DNA of 64,000 nt from the NCBI RefSeq assembly GCF_905171775.1, contig NC_053491.1, positions 300,242,252 to 300,306,251 of the forward strand. Reading direction: 5' to 3'. Each line of letters starts with the position of its first letter. Within the stretch, counting starts at the first letter, position 1. The position numbers and the translations under genes are program-made. Source of the DNA: Rana temporaria (taxonomy: Eukaryota > Chordata > Amphibia > Anura > Ranidae). The notes under the pieces were generated by a model. It did not search any database and was not told the DNA's origin. It was given only the letters and a program-made list of their open reading frames with translations. Positions 10,499 through 22,234 of the stretch are shown one piece after another.

Positions 10499-11938
10499 TA
10501 GGGTTGCCACCTCATCCCTTTAAAAAGGAACACATATTAATTACACAGGTTCTGTGGCTAATTAAGGTGGTAATTAGACTCATTTGGTGCCTTACTAGTG
10601 TTGCTCACGAATATTCGTATTGCGAATATTCGGCTCGAATATGGCATATTCGAGTATTCGCGATATATTTCGAATTTCGCGGTGAATATTCGCAATTCCG
10701 AATATTCGCATTTTTTCAATTTTATTTTTAAAACCGATCACATCCTATCGACGTCTAAAAGCATTGCTGGTATGATTAGAGACCCTGGGCCGAGTAGCTA
10801 AGCTGAGGCGATCCTTTTATGTTGCCGAATTGAAAAAAAAAAATTGCGAATTTTCGCTAATGCGAATGCGAAAATGATTGCGAATTTTCGATAACTGTGG
10901 TAGGAGAACTCTGATTGTCTCTGATGCAAAAGGGGGGGGGCTTTGTGTATGTTTCTGTTATGAATATTTGTATGTTTGATATTATTTTTTTTTGTAAGAA
11001 GGAAAAAATTGCGCATACCTTAAAAAAAGGGGAGAATACAGCAGCAACTCAAAAATGTTATACAACATAAATTAATACAAGACAGAAAATGGAGTCGCTC
11101 TACAAGAATAAAAAATATGTCTAGTGACAAGACATGTGGGCAAATTATAAAATAAGCAAGCGCAAATAACTTGTGAAATACACAGTGAAACAAATATATA
11201 AAGAAATATAGTCCCAATAATAGAAAAATAATCTTTAATAAAAATGTCTTTGATATGTGAAGTGAAAAAAAGTCCAAAGCATGCAGCATGAACGTGTTCA
11301 ATCTTCAAGGTGTTTGATTGACAAACGGCTGTGACAGATGGATAGAGTAAAGAATCACCACCAATGCAAAACACTTTTTGTTTTCTATTGTAAAATATCA
11401 AGAATATTCTGAGCCAATCAGAGTGCTCCTTCCGCATTTGCCGAATATTCGCAATTATTTTGTATTGTAAAATATCAAGAATATTCTGAGCCAATCAGAG
11501 TGCTCCTTCCGCATTTGCCGAATATTCTCAATTATTTTGTATTGTAAAATATCAAGAATATTCTGAGCCAATCAGAGTGCTCCTACAGCATTTGTCGAAA
11601 TTGCGCAGTAAATATCGCATTCGCATTTTGCGAAATTTCGAAAAAATATCAAGAATATTCTGAGCCAATCAGCATGCTCCTACCGCAGTTATCAAAAATT
11701 CGCAATTATTTTCGCATTCGCAATAGCGAAAATTCGCAATCATTTCATTTCGATAAAATATCACGAATATTCGAATTTAGCGAATATATCTCGAATATTC
11801 GACTATATATTCGAGATATATCGCGAAATCGAATATGGCGTATTCTGCTCAACACTATGCCTTACCTGCATTAAATTAACCTCAGAACCTGTGTAATTCA
11901 TATGTGTTCCTTTTTAAAGGGATGAGGTGGCAACTCTA
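10499..11938. mobile_element. Non-autonomous hAT element inside hAT-A
   Basis: A 1440-bp element flanked by perfect 8-bp TSDs GCCACCGC (10491-10498, 11939-11946), the hAT signature. Its TIRs begin TAGGGTTGCCACC / TAGAGTTGCCACC and match over about 56 bp with two mismatches. The interior is very AT-rich, full of GAATATTC-type palindromes, and has a 77-bp tandem repeat. No transposase is encoded. hAT-B lacks it at the same site, confirming both boundaries. Confidence 0.93.
11391..11680. repeat. 77-bp tandem repeat
   Basis: The 'taaaatatcaagaatattct' block recurs at 11391, 11468 and 11545 (period 77), with a more diverged copy near 11644. It lies inside the non-autonomous hAT element and is non-coding. 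Confidence 0.85.
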
Positions 11939-12315
11939 GCCACCGCACTTCACAGTGATAAACAAGATCACAATACTCAGAGTCAAGATCACTTAGTAAC
12001 TCCTTAAACTGGCGGCTGTTAAGCCCTCTGGTTTTGATAAAATGTATGCATGACACTACAGTTGACATCACATTGTGGAATCGCAACGATTGTGCACAGA
12101 GACTTTCTTGGTGTATGATGCAGTGGCATATAATTAAATCATATGGATCAAGATTGAGACGACTCAGTTCTTTCTTGACAAAGGCAACTAACCCTTTTTG
12201 TGAGCCAACCATGGCTGGAGCTCCATCTGTAGTAAGGCCACTTAACTTTTCAAAAGTTAGCTCAAGTTTTTTCATTGATAAAACAAGTCTCTCAAACAAG
12301 TCCTCACCTCTTTGA

Positions 12316-12587
12316 GGCCCCGTACACACGACAGAGTTTCTCGGCAGAATTCACAGAGAAACTCGGTCAAAACCCGGATTCTGCCGAGAAACTCTGTCGT
12401 CTGTACACTTTTGGCTCGATGGAGCCGCCGAGGAACTCGTCGAGAAAATAGAGAACATGTTCTCTATTTTCTCGTTGTTCTATGGGAGAAGGCGGCCCGC
12501 CGAGCTCCTCGGCGGCTTCATCCCAGAACTCGACGAGGAACTCGACGTGTTTGGCACGTCGAGTTCCTCGGCCGTGTGTACGGGGCC
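12316..12587. mobile_element. 272-bp MITE with GGCCCCGTACACACG ends
   Basis: The termini are a 15-bp inverted repeat (GGCCCCGTACACACG and its complement). The interior is itself largely self-complementary (several AACTCGNCGAG-type arms). hAT-B lacks the insertion. The flanks read TGA on the left and GTA on the right, so the TSD is short, probably 3 bp with one change. That would suit Harbinger-type but is not proven. Confidence 0.82.
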
Positions 12588-13240
12588 GTAGTGTCATGCA
12601 TATCTTCCAGTGAAAGCAGTTCCTCTCGTATGTCAAACTCTGCAGTTATCCCACGAACAAAAACAGCCAGTTGAGCAGTATTTGTTATGTCCGTTGTCTT
12701 GTCACAAGCCAGAGAGAAAAATTGGAAATCTCCTGCAGAATCCTTCAATGTTTTTTCAATATCTTGTGCTAAGTCAGTAATCCGTTCTGAGACTGTTCTC
12801 CGAGACAAACTAACACTCTGAAACAATTTTACTTTGTCTGGCGCTAACAACTCCACAGCAGCAACCATGCACTCTTTCACAAACTCTCCCTCTACATGAG
12901 GCCTGAGCTTCTTTGCGATTAGCTCACTCACTACATAACTCGTCTGAATAACGTTGTCTCTGTCATAACGAGGTCTAGTGAAAGTGGCTTGTTGTGATTC
13001 CAAACTCCGCTGAAGAGCATTGATTTTATCCAGGCGCAATTGGCCTCCCAATTTGCTGAATTTAGCATGTTTTGAGCTGTAATGACGCTCCAGATTCACT
13101 TTTTTCATTACTGCTAATGCATCGCCACAAACTAGGCACACAGGTTTGCCTTTGACTTCAACAAAAAAATAATCATTTGTCCATTTCTCTTGGAAAACTC
13201 GACACTCTGCATCAATTTTTCTTTTCTTTGTAGTTGCCAT

Positions 13241-13626
13241 TTATATGATCGCACACCACTTTTTATAGTTTTAATAACTAACTATCCAGTGTGTGTTAAC
13301 ACTTTCGCCTCCCTGGCACTGACTATCCTCTGAGTTGGTCCTGACTGGGAATGCAAAGCAGTCCTGGAAAAAAATGCATGCCAGACGTATAAGTTTTTGT
13401 GTCATGGTAGATACAAAAACACAATCCCCACAATGCGATTCCCCCAATCCCCAAAACACAATCTGCTGTGACTCACACTGTCAGAAGTAGGGCTCCTTCT
13501 GACAGCTCCGCAGATCATGGGCGTCCGCTGAAATTTTTTTCAGGGGGGGCGCTTCGGCAGCAGCGATACACAGTCGCATTTAACCCTTTCTTCGGCCGCT
13601 AGCGGGGATTAAACGTGCCCCCCCCT
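13241..13626. other. hAT-A 5' non-coding region
   Basis: Upstream of the hAT-A start codon. It is nearly identical to 38996-39382 upstream of hAT-B, so it belongs to the hAT transposon. No ORF is supported. Confidence 0.75.
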
Positions 13627-14336
13627 TGCATCACTGGACCCCTTTACATTACACAGCACCCTGCATCACTGGACCCCTTTACATTACACAGCACCCTGCA
13701 TCACTGGACCCCTTTACATTACACAGCACCCTGCATCACTGGACCCCTTTACATTACACAGCACCCTGCATCACTGGACCCCTTTACATTACACAGCACC
13801 CTGCATCACTGGACCCCTTTACATTACACAGCACCCTGCACCTATGGACCCCTTTACATTACACAGCACCCTGCATCACTGGACCCCTTTACATTACACA
13901 GCACCCTGCATCACTGTACCCCTTTACATTACACAGCACCCTGCATCACTGGACCCCTTTACATTACACAGCACCTTGCACCTCTGGACCCCTTTACATT
14001 ACACAGCACCCTGCATCACTGGACCCCTTTACATTACACAGCACCCTGCATCACTGGACCCCTTTACATTACACAGCATCCTGCATCACTGGACCCCTTT
14101 ACATTACACAGAACCCTGCATAACTGGACCCCTTTATATTACACAGCACCCTGCATCACTGGACCCCTTTATATTACACAGCACCCTGCATCACTGGACC
14201 CCTTTACATTACACAGCACCCTGTACCTCTGGACCCTTTACATTACACAGCACCCTGCATAACTGGACCCTTTACACTACACAGCACCCTGCATCACTGG
14301 GCCCCTTTACATTACACAGCACCCTGCACTGTGCAG
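13627..14336. repeat. 35-bp minisatellite, about 20 copies
   Basis: The period is exactly 35 bp; the unit contains 'tgcatcactggacccctt' then 'tacattacacagcaccc'. Because 35 is not a multiple of three and the unit lacks stops, all forward frames stay open. That gives long spurious ORFs. The same array sits at the same place relative to hAT-B (39383-40155). Confidence 0.97.
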
Positions 14337-15011
14337 GACATTAATACATGAGTTACCATGACCATTGACCAGTGCAGGACATTTACCTAGGGTTGCCACC
14401 TGTACGCGATTGACCCGGACAGTACGGGGTTTGAATCATGTGTCCGGGTCTCCTTCCGCTTTCAACCCGGACACATGATTCAAACTGTACTGTGGCTTAG
14501 CTGGTGGAGGAACACTATAGTAGTTAAAGTTGGTAGGGGAAAGTTCTTATCCTTATACAGCAGTTCGGACAATTTAATCTGAGCCCCAATGTCCTCTTCT
14601 ATACAGATACACTGAGTACTGTAATTGCCGGGATCAGCAGCACAAGGATTACTCTGCAGGGACTATTTAATGGTTTTCGGGCTCAGGCAGAGTAATCCTT
14701 GTGCAGAGGTTCTCGGCAATTACATTACTCAGCCAGGGTATCTGTATAGAAGAGGACGTGGGGAGATTAGATTGTCGGGACTCAGAACTGCTGAATAAAG
14801 AGAAGAACTTGCCCCTAATGACATTGCGATTTTTTTTTAATATGCAGCATGGGGGGAGGGGGTAAATGTCCTGCACTGGTCATGGTAACTCACAGTGCAG
14901 GACATTAATACATGAGTTACTATGACCAGTGCAACTGTGTAGGTAGGACATTTACCCCCCTCCCCCCGCCGCCATGCTGAATATTAAAAAAATCACAGAC
15001 CGTCATCACAG
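14337..15011. repeat. Fold-back region with several long inverted repeats
   Basis: Perfect 21-bp arms lie at 14429-14449 and 14465-14485. Arms of about 115 bp at about 14543-14659 and 14690-14806 are imperfect. A third pair is 14838-14905 with 14916-14990. 'gtgcaggacatt' and 'tacatgagttac' motifs recur in both orientations. No coding sequence is seen. It looks like a snap-back non-coding transposon segment within hAT-A upstream DNA. Confidence 0.7.
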
Positions 15012-16022
15012 TTAACCACTTGCTTACTGGGCACATAAACCCCCTTCGTTCCCAGGCGAAATCTCAGCGTCCGGCACTGCGTCGTTTTAACTGACAATTG
15101 CGCGGTCGTGCGACGTGGCTCCCAAACAAAATTGGCGTCCTTTTTTTCCCACAAATAGAGCTTTCTTTTGGTGGTATTTGATCACCTCTGCGGTTTTTAT
15201 TTTTTGCGCTATAAACAAAAAAAGAGCGACAATTTAAAAAAAAAATATATTTTTTTTTACTTGTTGCTATAATAAATATCCCAATTTTTTTTTTTAAAAA
15301 CTATTTTTTTTCTCAGTTAAGGCCGATACGGATTTTTCGACGTATTTTTGTAAAAAAAAAAAAAAAAATCGCAATAAGCGACTGGTTTGCGCAAAAGTTA
15401 TAGCGCCTACAAAATGGGGAACAGAATTATGATTTTTTTTATTATTTTTTTTTTTACTAGTAATGGCGGCGATCTGCGATTTTTATTGGGACTGGGATAT
15501 TGCGGCGGACGTATCGGACACTTTTGACACAAATTTGGCGCCATTCACATTTATACAGCGATCAGTGCTATAAAAATGCACGAATTACTGTATAAATGTG
15601 ACTGGCAGTGAAGGGGTTAACACTAGGGGGTGAGGAAGGGGTTAACTGTGTAGCCTGGGTGTGTTCTAACTGTGTGGGGGGAGGGGGGTGACTGGGGGAG
15701 GTGACCGATGCTGTGTCTCTATGTACAAGAGACACAGATCGGTCTCCTCTCTCCCTGACAGGACGTGGAGCTCTGTGTTTACACACAGAGCTCCACGTCC
15801 CTGCTGTCACCTGCCGTGTCACCGACAATCGCGTGTACCCGGCGGACATCGCGGCCGCCAGGTACACGCATCGGGTCTTCGGCGATGCGCCGGGACAGTT
15901 TTTACCCGCCGCGCGCCACTGGGTGGTAATGCACATAAAAGGCCGTGTTTAAACGGCCACTTGGCACTTGAGAGCCGCGCTGCGGACGTATTTTGTCTAT
16001 AGTGCGGATCTCAAGTGGTTAA
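15012..16022. mobile_element. Non-autonomous piggyBac-type element
   Basis: Bounded by TTAA at 15012-15015 and 16019-16022, with short inverted ends TTAACCACTTG on both sides. It has about 1 kb of AT-rich and hairpin-rich interior; the arms around 15713-15745 and 15762-15801 are palindromic. There is no transposase. The end is identical to the end of the piggyBac at 10257, so that family's enzyme is the likely mobiliser. Confidence 0.85.
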
Positions 16023-16138
16023 TAAACTTCAGACTGCATACAGAATTGATGCAATTTGAAAATTATTAAATGTAAATATGATGAATATGATCTTTTTAAT
16101 ATGCAGAATGTCCTGTACTGTCCTGCACTGGTCATGGT

Positions 16139-16600
16139 TGTTAGGTTCGGTTCTGGTTCTGTTGCCTAGGCTGGACCTTGGACAGTTGGATATTTTAACC
16201 CCCACACCGGTCGGTCAATTTATAACACAGACACGATATATGCTGTATTAGAGATTGCAAATTGTCTATATTGTTCAGAGTATTTTATACAGATTCAGAT
16301 GTTCCTCTTTTAACAAGTTTCAGTCTTACAGATTTCAGAGGATTTTAAGGAACAATTGTTAAACTTTAAAGACAGAAGAACACGTTACTTGCATACAGAA
16401 TGCCTGCTCCGGAACTAGCCATCTAGCACATATTCTATTTATGAAAACCGCAAAACTTAAATGTTAGAATAAAAGCAAAAATCAAAAAGTACATATTGAA
16501 ATGTCTCTACAGAGACCTGTTATATAAAATGGAATCCTAGATCTAAAATGGAGTAGATAATGTCAGACATATAATATTCCATTATTTCACATTCCTTACA
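16139..16600 (-). repeat. ERV 3' LTR
   Basis: 462 bp, TG...CA ends. It is adjacent to the purine tract at 16601-16610. Compared base by base with the other LTR, the only difference seen is T versus C near 16216. Confidence 0.93.
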
Positions 16601-16610
16601 TCCCTCCTCT
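16601..16610 (-). promoter_or_regulatory. ERV polypurine tract
   Basis: On the minus strand AGAGGAGGGA directly precedes the 3' LTR. This is the expected plus-strand DNA priming site of a retrovirus. Confidence 0.85.
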
Positions 16611-17030
16611 GATCCCAAAGAATGTTTACTTTCTTGGGATCACTCACTATACCAAATTTGGTTCGCCATCTAAATGGTATGAATCTTTTCCTTACTATGA
16701 CTAATTTTGGGTCTTGGCCTTTTCCTATCTTATGTATCAACCTGGGGTGAAGTAGCAAACCACAAAAGCGGTCACCACAAACAGTATAAGTAATAGTCCA
16801 CAATATTTCCCTTCTTGTATCGTTCTATTGTACACCTGATTGGCAGTTAAGTGCTGGTTTTCCCGGACCCTTGCTCTATGGAGGGAGCCATCAGGGTCTC
16901 TAGCTTTGCGTCCTCCTTGTTCTTGAGCCCTCGCTCCAAGAGGGGAGCCATCGGGGCTTCTGGGGTCTTTATCTTCAAGGGACCTTTTCCACCATATATG
17001 GACCTTGGTAAATGGGGCCTGTCTTTCTCC
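16611..17030 (-). other. ERV remnant between pol and 3' LTR
   Basis: About 420 bp where an env gene would be expected. One minus frame near 16740-16800 has a short hydrophobic stretch that could be the end of a transmembrane protein, but no env domain is recognisable. The gap is much too short for an env, so a large deletion is inferred. Confidence 0.45.
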
Positions 17031-19500
17031 TCACGGCCAATTGCTTAACCAATACCTCATCTCAGGTATAAAGGGGTGAGTTGGATCTGTGGAAAGAGGA
17101 GAAAGGGTGACAGCAACTCCTTCTTGGGTATGTTGGATAGTACTCACCAGATGTTTCATCCAAGTCTCCTGTTGAGAAAACAAATCATTATCCTTTCCTA
17201 CACTATTCTCAGCTGGAGGATGTCCCATGAGTATCTCAAAAGGGGAATACCCTCTAGAATTAGGAGTGACCCTTATCTGGTAAAGTACACCTGGAAGATA
17301 ATGTTTCTATTCATTCGTTCCACAATTACCAAAAGATATTTTACATTTCCTTTCTGTTTTGGCATATGTGTAAAGTCTATTTGTAAGTCTGTAAGAGGTC
17401 CTAATGGAGGGGGCAAATCATGTGCAGGGATAGTATCCGCTGCTTGTTTGGTTACTTTGTCAGCAAGTGCATTGCCAAGTGCTTCCGTGGTCCTACTCGT
17501 AGTATGAGCTTTCACTTTAATCACTGCAATTGCTTTAGGCAGGTGTATGGCATCTAGTAATGTTTCAATAAGGGTTTGCAAACAGCTGACAGGCACGTAT
17601 TAAAGCAGTAAGTTCAGCCTCTTGCGCAGATTTTGCGACTAAGGGTTTTGATTCATGAATAATGTCAGGAAGTTGGACAACTGCATAACCAGTACGGTAG
17701 GTTTTATCATCGGGACGTGTACAGCTACCGTCCACATATATGTCAATGCCCCCTTCTAGGGGTTTCTCCTTTAAATCAGCTCTTGGGGAGGTTGTTTGGG
17801 AAATTAGGTCTTCGCAATTATGCTCGGGCACTGGCTCTGATTCAGGCATTAGTTTTAATGAGGGAGTGCAGAAACCGTACTATAGGAGTAGTGGATGGAC
17901 AAGTTTTCATCTCTAAATTTTGTGTGTTTAAGAGAATTATCTCGTACCCACTTAACCTTTGAGCTGTCATATGTTGCGTGTTCATGTTTTGCATCAGTTG
18001 TGTGACACTGTGAGTTGTGAAAAGGGTCATGGGTGATGCCAGAACAAGTTTCTCTGCCGCCTGTACTGCTAAGGCACAGGCGGCCAGTGCTTGAAGACAA
18101 GCGGGCATACCCTGAACCTGAACAGGTAGTTTTTTTGAAATATACGTTACAGGTCTTTGCTTACCACCATGCTCCTGAGTCAGAACAGCAGCCATGGTAT
18201 TCCCCACAACGAGACAATACAGTGAAAAAGGCCTACTATGTTGTATCAGCCCCAAAGCGGGTGCATTACAAAGTGAACGCACCAGTGTGTCATAGGCAGT
18301 GACCATCTCATGGGTCCAGTTAATTTGTTTGGGGGCTGTGGCGAGTGTAGCCTTCCTAAGGACTGAGTCATGAAATGAACAGTCTGGAATCCATTGCCTA
18401 CAGTACACTATTGAGCCTAGGAAAGACAGCAGTGAGCGCTTGTCGCTCGGTCTGCTCAGTGCCGATATGGCCTCTACTCTGGCAGGGGATACCAGCCTGG
18501 CACCTTCCGAGATGACCGCTCCCAAGTATTCCACCCGAGACGAGCACCACTGCACCTTCTTGAAAGACGCTAAGTGACCCTTGTCAGCGAGGTGGTCTAA
18601 CAGATGCACAGAGTCATTACTACAGCCAGTTTCCGTCCCATTTCCTATTAGAAGATCGTCCACGTATTGGATCAGAACTGAACCATGTTCAGGCACCCAG
18701 TCAGTCAGGGATTGATTTAACACCATGCTGAAGGCGGCCGGACTGTCCACAAAACCCTGCAGTAACCTGGTCCATGTCAGTCGGTCGCGTTTCCATGAAA
18801 AACTAAAGAGGGGCTGACTAGCAGCATCAACGGGCACACTAAAAAATACATTGGCAAGGTCTATCACCGTATACCATTTATGTTCTGGTGTCAGAGGAGC
18901 AAAGATGGTGCTAATATCTGCAACAAGGGGAGGTAGAGGTGTAATGCATTTGTACAAGGGTCTTAAATCTTGTACCAAGCGCCATGTTCCGTTTGCCTTT
19001 CTTACGGGGTTAATGGGTGTGTTCCAAGGACTGATGACTGGAGTCAGTATGCCCTTTTGTAAAAATAATTCCATCTGTGGGTCTATACCATTCAACTTCT
19101 CCTCAGACAGGGGATATTGTTTCTGAAAAATGGGGAGACATCCCTGTCTGATTGTCGGCCGGTAGGGTGTGCAATTTAGGAAACCCACAGAATCTTTGGA
19201 CTCTGCCCATATTTTATGCTGACCTATTGGTGGGGGTAGAGCCACAAAGAAAGATCTGATGTCCACCCGTTTCTGCACTGACACATCACAGTCTGGTGAT
19301 TTAACTGACACGGTGCCATTGGGCTCAAAAATTATTTTGATCCGTAATTTGGACAGTAAGTCTCTACCAGCTAGAGAGACTGGGCAAGTAAGTAACAGAG
19401 CAAAACTGCATTTACATAGAAACTTGCCATCCTGGTTACATATTTCTAAGTCTGATGTTATGTCATGTGGTGTTGGTATCCCATTAATTCCCTGTGTCAA
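17031..19500 (-). pseudogene. pol: ERV pol remnant (protease end, RT, RNase H, partial integrase)
   Basis: The longest frame (19500-17842) begins in the C-terminal end of protease ('GRDLLSKL') and contains a full RT with the catalytic 'QYVDDLLIG' (about 18645-18675). It is followed in other frames by RNase H ('DIYVDGSC', 'SAQEAELTAL') that appears to lack its central part (junction about 17575-17595). Then come the first integrase core motif ('LQIDFTHM') and, after another break near 17285, an integrase C-terminal piece (17228-17031). No protease DTG/DSG motif is seen. The deletions in RNase H and integrase make the copy defective. Confidence 0.85.
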
Positions 19501-19698
19501 CCGGAACGGAGGTGTCTTCCCCCTCTACAACAAGGTTTCAAGTAGGTAAAGCCTGCCAAATGCCAGAACAAGAGCAAAGAACTAAGGACGGGACTGAGAT
19601 TGTGCCTGTTGGTTCCACTGTGGGTACTGGGCTATCTGTCTATTGTCATTCCAGTTAGGGTTTTGACCTCTATAAGCTCCCCTGTTTCCCTTTTTACC

Positions 19699-20774
19699 TC
19701 AATGACTTTGTCTCCCTTGTGGGCAGTTAGCCCTCCAGTGGCCAAAGCCACCACAATGGAAACATGCTTGATCATTTTGTGGGCCCTGGCGAGGGCATGG
19801 CACAGAGCGTGGAGGATACTGATTATCACTAGGATACTGATTCTGTTGTTGGTAGGGCATTTGTGCCGCCAACAGGGGTGTTTCCTCCAGCATGGGCTCT
19901 CCCGTTAAAGCTGGGAACAATCATCCTTTTGCCTCAAAAAGACCTGTTAAAGTCTATGGGACTCGAACATTTGAAATCTAAAGTGCTAATATTTCCTCCT
20001 CATCCCTCCTAAGTTTTTTCCTAAGATTACTCATTTCCCGGGCTTGCTCATCAAGAGTTTGTTTATGCTCACTCATTTGTTCACGTTTTAATCTTATTTC
20101 TCTATGCTGTTCTTGGATGCGTCTCGATTCTTCTATCTCCTCTAAGTCCCTTTGCAACTCCCCAAGCTCTCTTAGTGTATCCGCTATTGTCTGGGCTTCT
20201 CTTATTTTCCTGTCTTCTTCAAATGCCCTCTTATCTGCCTCCTCTTTGGCTCTACCTTCCCATTGCCACCTTTGCTGGTCAGTTGCAGAGCCATAGGCCA
20301 TGATTGCAACTTGAGGATTTGAAAGAACGGGGTATAATTTTCTGCGAGGAGCTTCCTCTTTAACAAAAACATAGGATGGTGGAGTTGGCGCGGTTTTAAC
20401 TGGGGGTGGGCGCCTGGTATAAGGTGGAGGAACCTCCCTAGGAAGGGCAGTACCTTGTTCCAACTCCGCATATTTCTTTTCATATTTTTCCACTAAAGGC
20501 CTCCACTTCTTACAACATTTTTTTTATATACTCCGTATCCCAATCTCCTGGTGGATATATGTTCTTTCCTATTCCACACATCTTATCTACCTCATACCCT
20601 ATTCACAGGACCCACTGGACTGTATCCTGACATATGCAATTGATGGCTTCGTTTCATTATCAAATCCCAAAAAGGATCACAATATACAATTGGTATTTCA
20701 TTCTTAACAAACTCTATAGGGGAGGGTTGCTTCAGCTCACCTTCTGAACACTCCCTCCCAAATTTATTACCCAT
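19699..20774 (-). pseudogene. gag: ERV gag remnant
   Basis: The minus-strand start at 20774 gives an MGxxxG N-terminus typical of a myristoylated matrix protein. It is followed by a Pro-rich region and a long charged, coiled-coil-like stretch (20493-19978). In another frame a single CCHC zinc knuckle (C-x2-C-x4-H-x4-C, 'CFHCGGFGHWRANC') lies near 19740-19780. The three pieces are in different frames. A 40-50-bp segment at 19943-19990 looks foreign (see findings). Confidence 0.8.
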
Positions 20775-21532
20775 GTCGGTACTCTGTATTTCAAGTCCTC
20801 CTTAAAATATTTGGGACACTGGTAAAGAAAAGGGACAGACAACTAAAGTTTGTCCTGTCCTTTGCACAATCTCCTTCACTTCGTCCGGGGACAGGCCTTC
20901 TCTAAGACCTTCCTGTGGGGTGAACGGTATCTGATTGTATATATATTTACTCGGTGCACTCTAGTGCAGGGGGACTGTTTTTTTTTTGGGACTAAACGGG
21001 TAAAATCTCCTGTTGCCTAGTTGGGTTGGACTTCTATGTCCTCCCGGCCATACAGAGATTAGGGATAACTTTGACCCGTCTGCCAAGAAAGTTAAACCTG
21101 TTTTGAACTCACTACAGGAGGTCTTTGGCACAGAGTATGACATGCAATCACTTGTCACAAAAACAACAACCATCAATCTTATATTATACAATACATTGTG
21201 TTCTATATCAATCAAAAGGTTGTAACAGATTAAATCACATCAATTTCAGACAATACAAAACAAGAAATTAGCTCTTTTGTACTTGGGGCTCCACTCTGTC
21301 CGTCCTTCTTCAGGGAGCAATCTGCTGCTACCCTGAAATATTCTTAGTTTATAGTCAGACACTCCGTCGGACTCTCCCTATCCTTTATAACCGCAACCTC
21401 TGCAATACGCACAACAGAATTTTAAAACTAAAAATTAAAATTATCCGAGGTTCTACTGAGCCAGGCAAAGAACACAAAAACACCCAAATGTAAAATTCGA
21501 GAATAAGTGTGGCCTTACCTGGTCAATCAGTA
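20775..21532 (-). other. ERV leader between PBS and gag
   Basis: About 760 bp of non-coding leader containing several short repeats. This is where packaging signals usually lie; none can be identified by eye. Confidence 0.5.
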
Positions 21533-21550
21533 CCTCGCTTCCTGGTACCA
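21533..21550 (-). promoter_or_regulatory. ERV primer-binding site
   Basis: Four bases after the 5' LTR the minus strand reads TGGTACCAGGAAGCGAGG. TGGTACCAGGA fits the 3' end of a tRNA-Leu, as known for some ERVs. The remaining bases match less well. Confidence 0.7.
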
Positions 21551-21554
21551 GTTC

Positions 21555-21727
21555 TGTTAGGTTCGGTTCTGGTTCTGTTGCCTAGGCTGGACCTTGGACA
21601 GTTGGATATTTTAACCCCCACACCGGTCGGCCAATTTATAACACAGACACGATATATGCTGTATTAGAGATTGCAAATTGTCTATATTGTTCAGAGTATT
21701 TTATACAGATTCAGATGTTCCTCTTTT
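21555..21727 (-). repeat. ERV 5' LTR, 3' portion
   Basis: This is the part of the 5' LTR left of the LINE-2 insertion. Together with 28483-28771 it restores exactly 462 bp, the length of the other LTR, once one 15-bp TSD is removed. Confidence 0.93.
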
Positions 21728-22234
21728 TTTTTTTTTTCCATAAAAGATTTTTATTTAAGCAAAAACATACCATGAGATACGTAGCCAGATAATTATCACA
21801 AAACAGAAATTAAGAAGACAGCATAATACACAACACCACAAAAAGGCATCAATCAACGTGTTTAGACCATATATGAGGCACAGAGGGCTAAATAAGCGGA
21901 GAAGGGCGGACAATCTTCCCCTCCCCCACAACCCCCACGTCAAACGAAAGAGGGGGAGGTGATGTAAGGCCTCACTTTCGGTCAGTAATTAAAGTGTGTC
22001 GTATCATGGAGATGAAAGGAGCAAGTGTCTATGTAAAGAAAAAGAAAAGGACGGCAAGGAGGGGACGGGGGGGGAAGGAAAGGAGAGAAAGGAGAGAAGC
22101 GAAAAGGGGGCGACGAAAGCCAAGGCAAAAGTGTAGAAGGGAAAGAACAGGAATAAAGGGAGAAGGAGGAGTGGGTCCGCACCTGCCCCCCCCCCCATCA
22201 TCTGGGGGGGGGGACACCCCTCATCACCGCCGAC
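21728..22234 (-). other. LINE-2 3'UTR
   Basis: Non-coding, strongly purine-rich on the plus strand (22020-22180), with a G run at 22204-22212. The short ORFs here are low complexity. Confidence 0.6.

Larger units (their letters stand above)
10261..13240 (-). pseudogene. hAT-A transposase (BED-finger, GTF2IRD2/ZBED-like), interrupted
   Basis: The minus-strand ATG at 13240 starts a basic N-terminus, then a C2H2 BED-like finger ('CLVCGDAL...H...H', residues about 35-60). It continues through the hAT catalytic region with 'LACDKTTDITNTAQL' (first Asp), 'LTTDGAPAMVGSQKG' (second Asp) and 'CIIHQESLCAQ'. It is interrupted by a MITE at 12316-12587 and a 1.44-kb hAT element at 10499-11938, and ends at the TTAA where piggyBac inserted. 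The C-terminal catalytic Glu region is absent from this window. hAT-B (37394-38995) is a close second copy that shows the uninterrupted sequence at all three sites. Clearly a transposon gene, not a domesticated host gene. Confidence 0.9.

Noticed and set aside
10261..13240. Domesticated GTF2IRD2/ZBED-like host gene
   Set aside because: Interrupted by three insertions and duplicated as another broken copy; behaves as a transposon gene.
13615..14344. Long ORFs encoding a Thr/His/Pro/Leu-rich repeat protein
   Set aside because: They come from a 35-bp minisatellite without stop codons; three frames are open at once and the same happens at 39369-40187.
16582..16803. Possible env transmembrane gene of the ERV
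   Set aside because: Only a short hydrophobic stretch in one frame and no env motif; the space is far too small for env.
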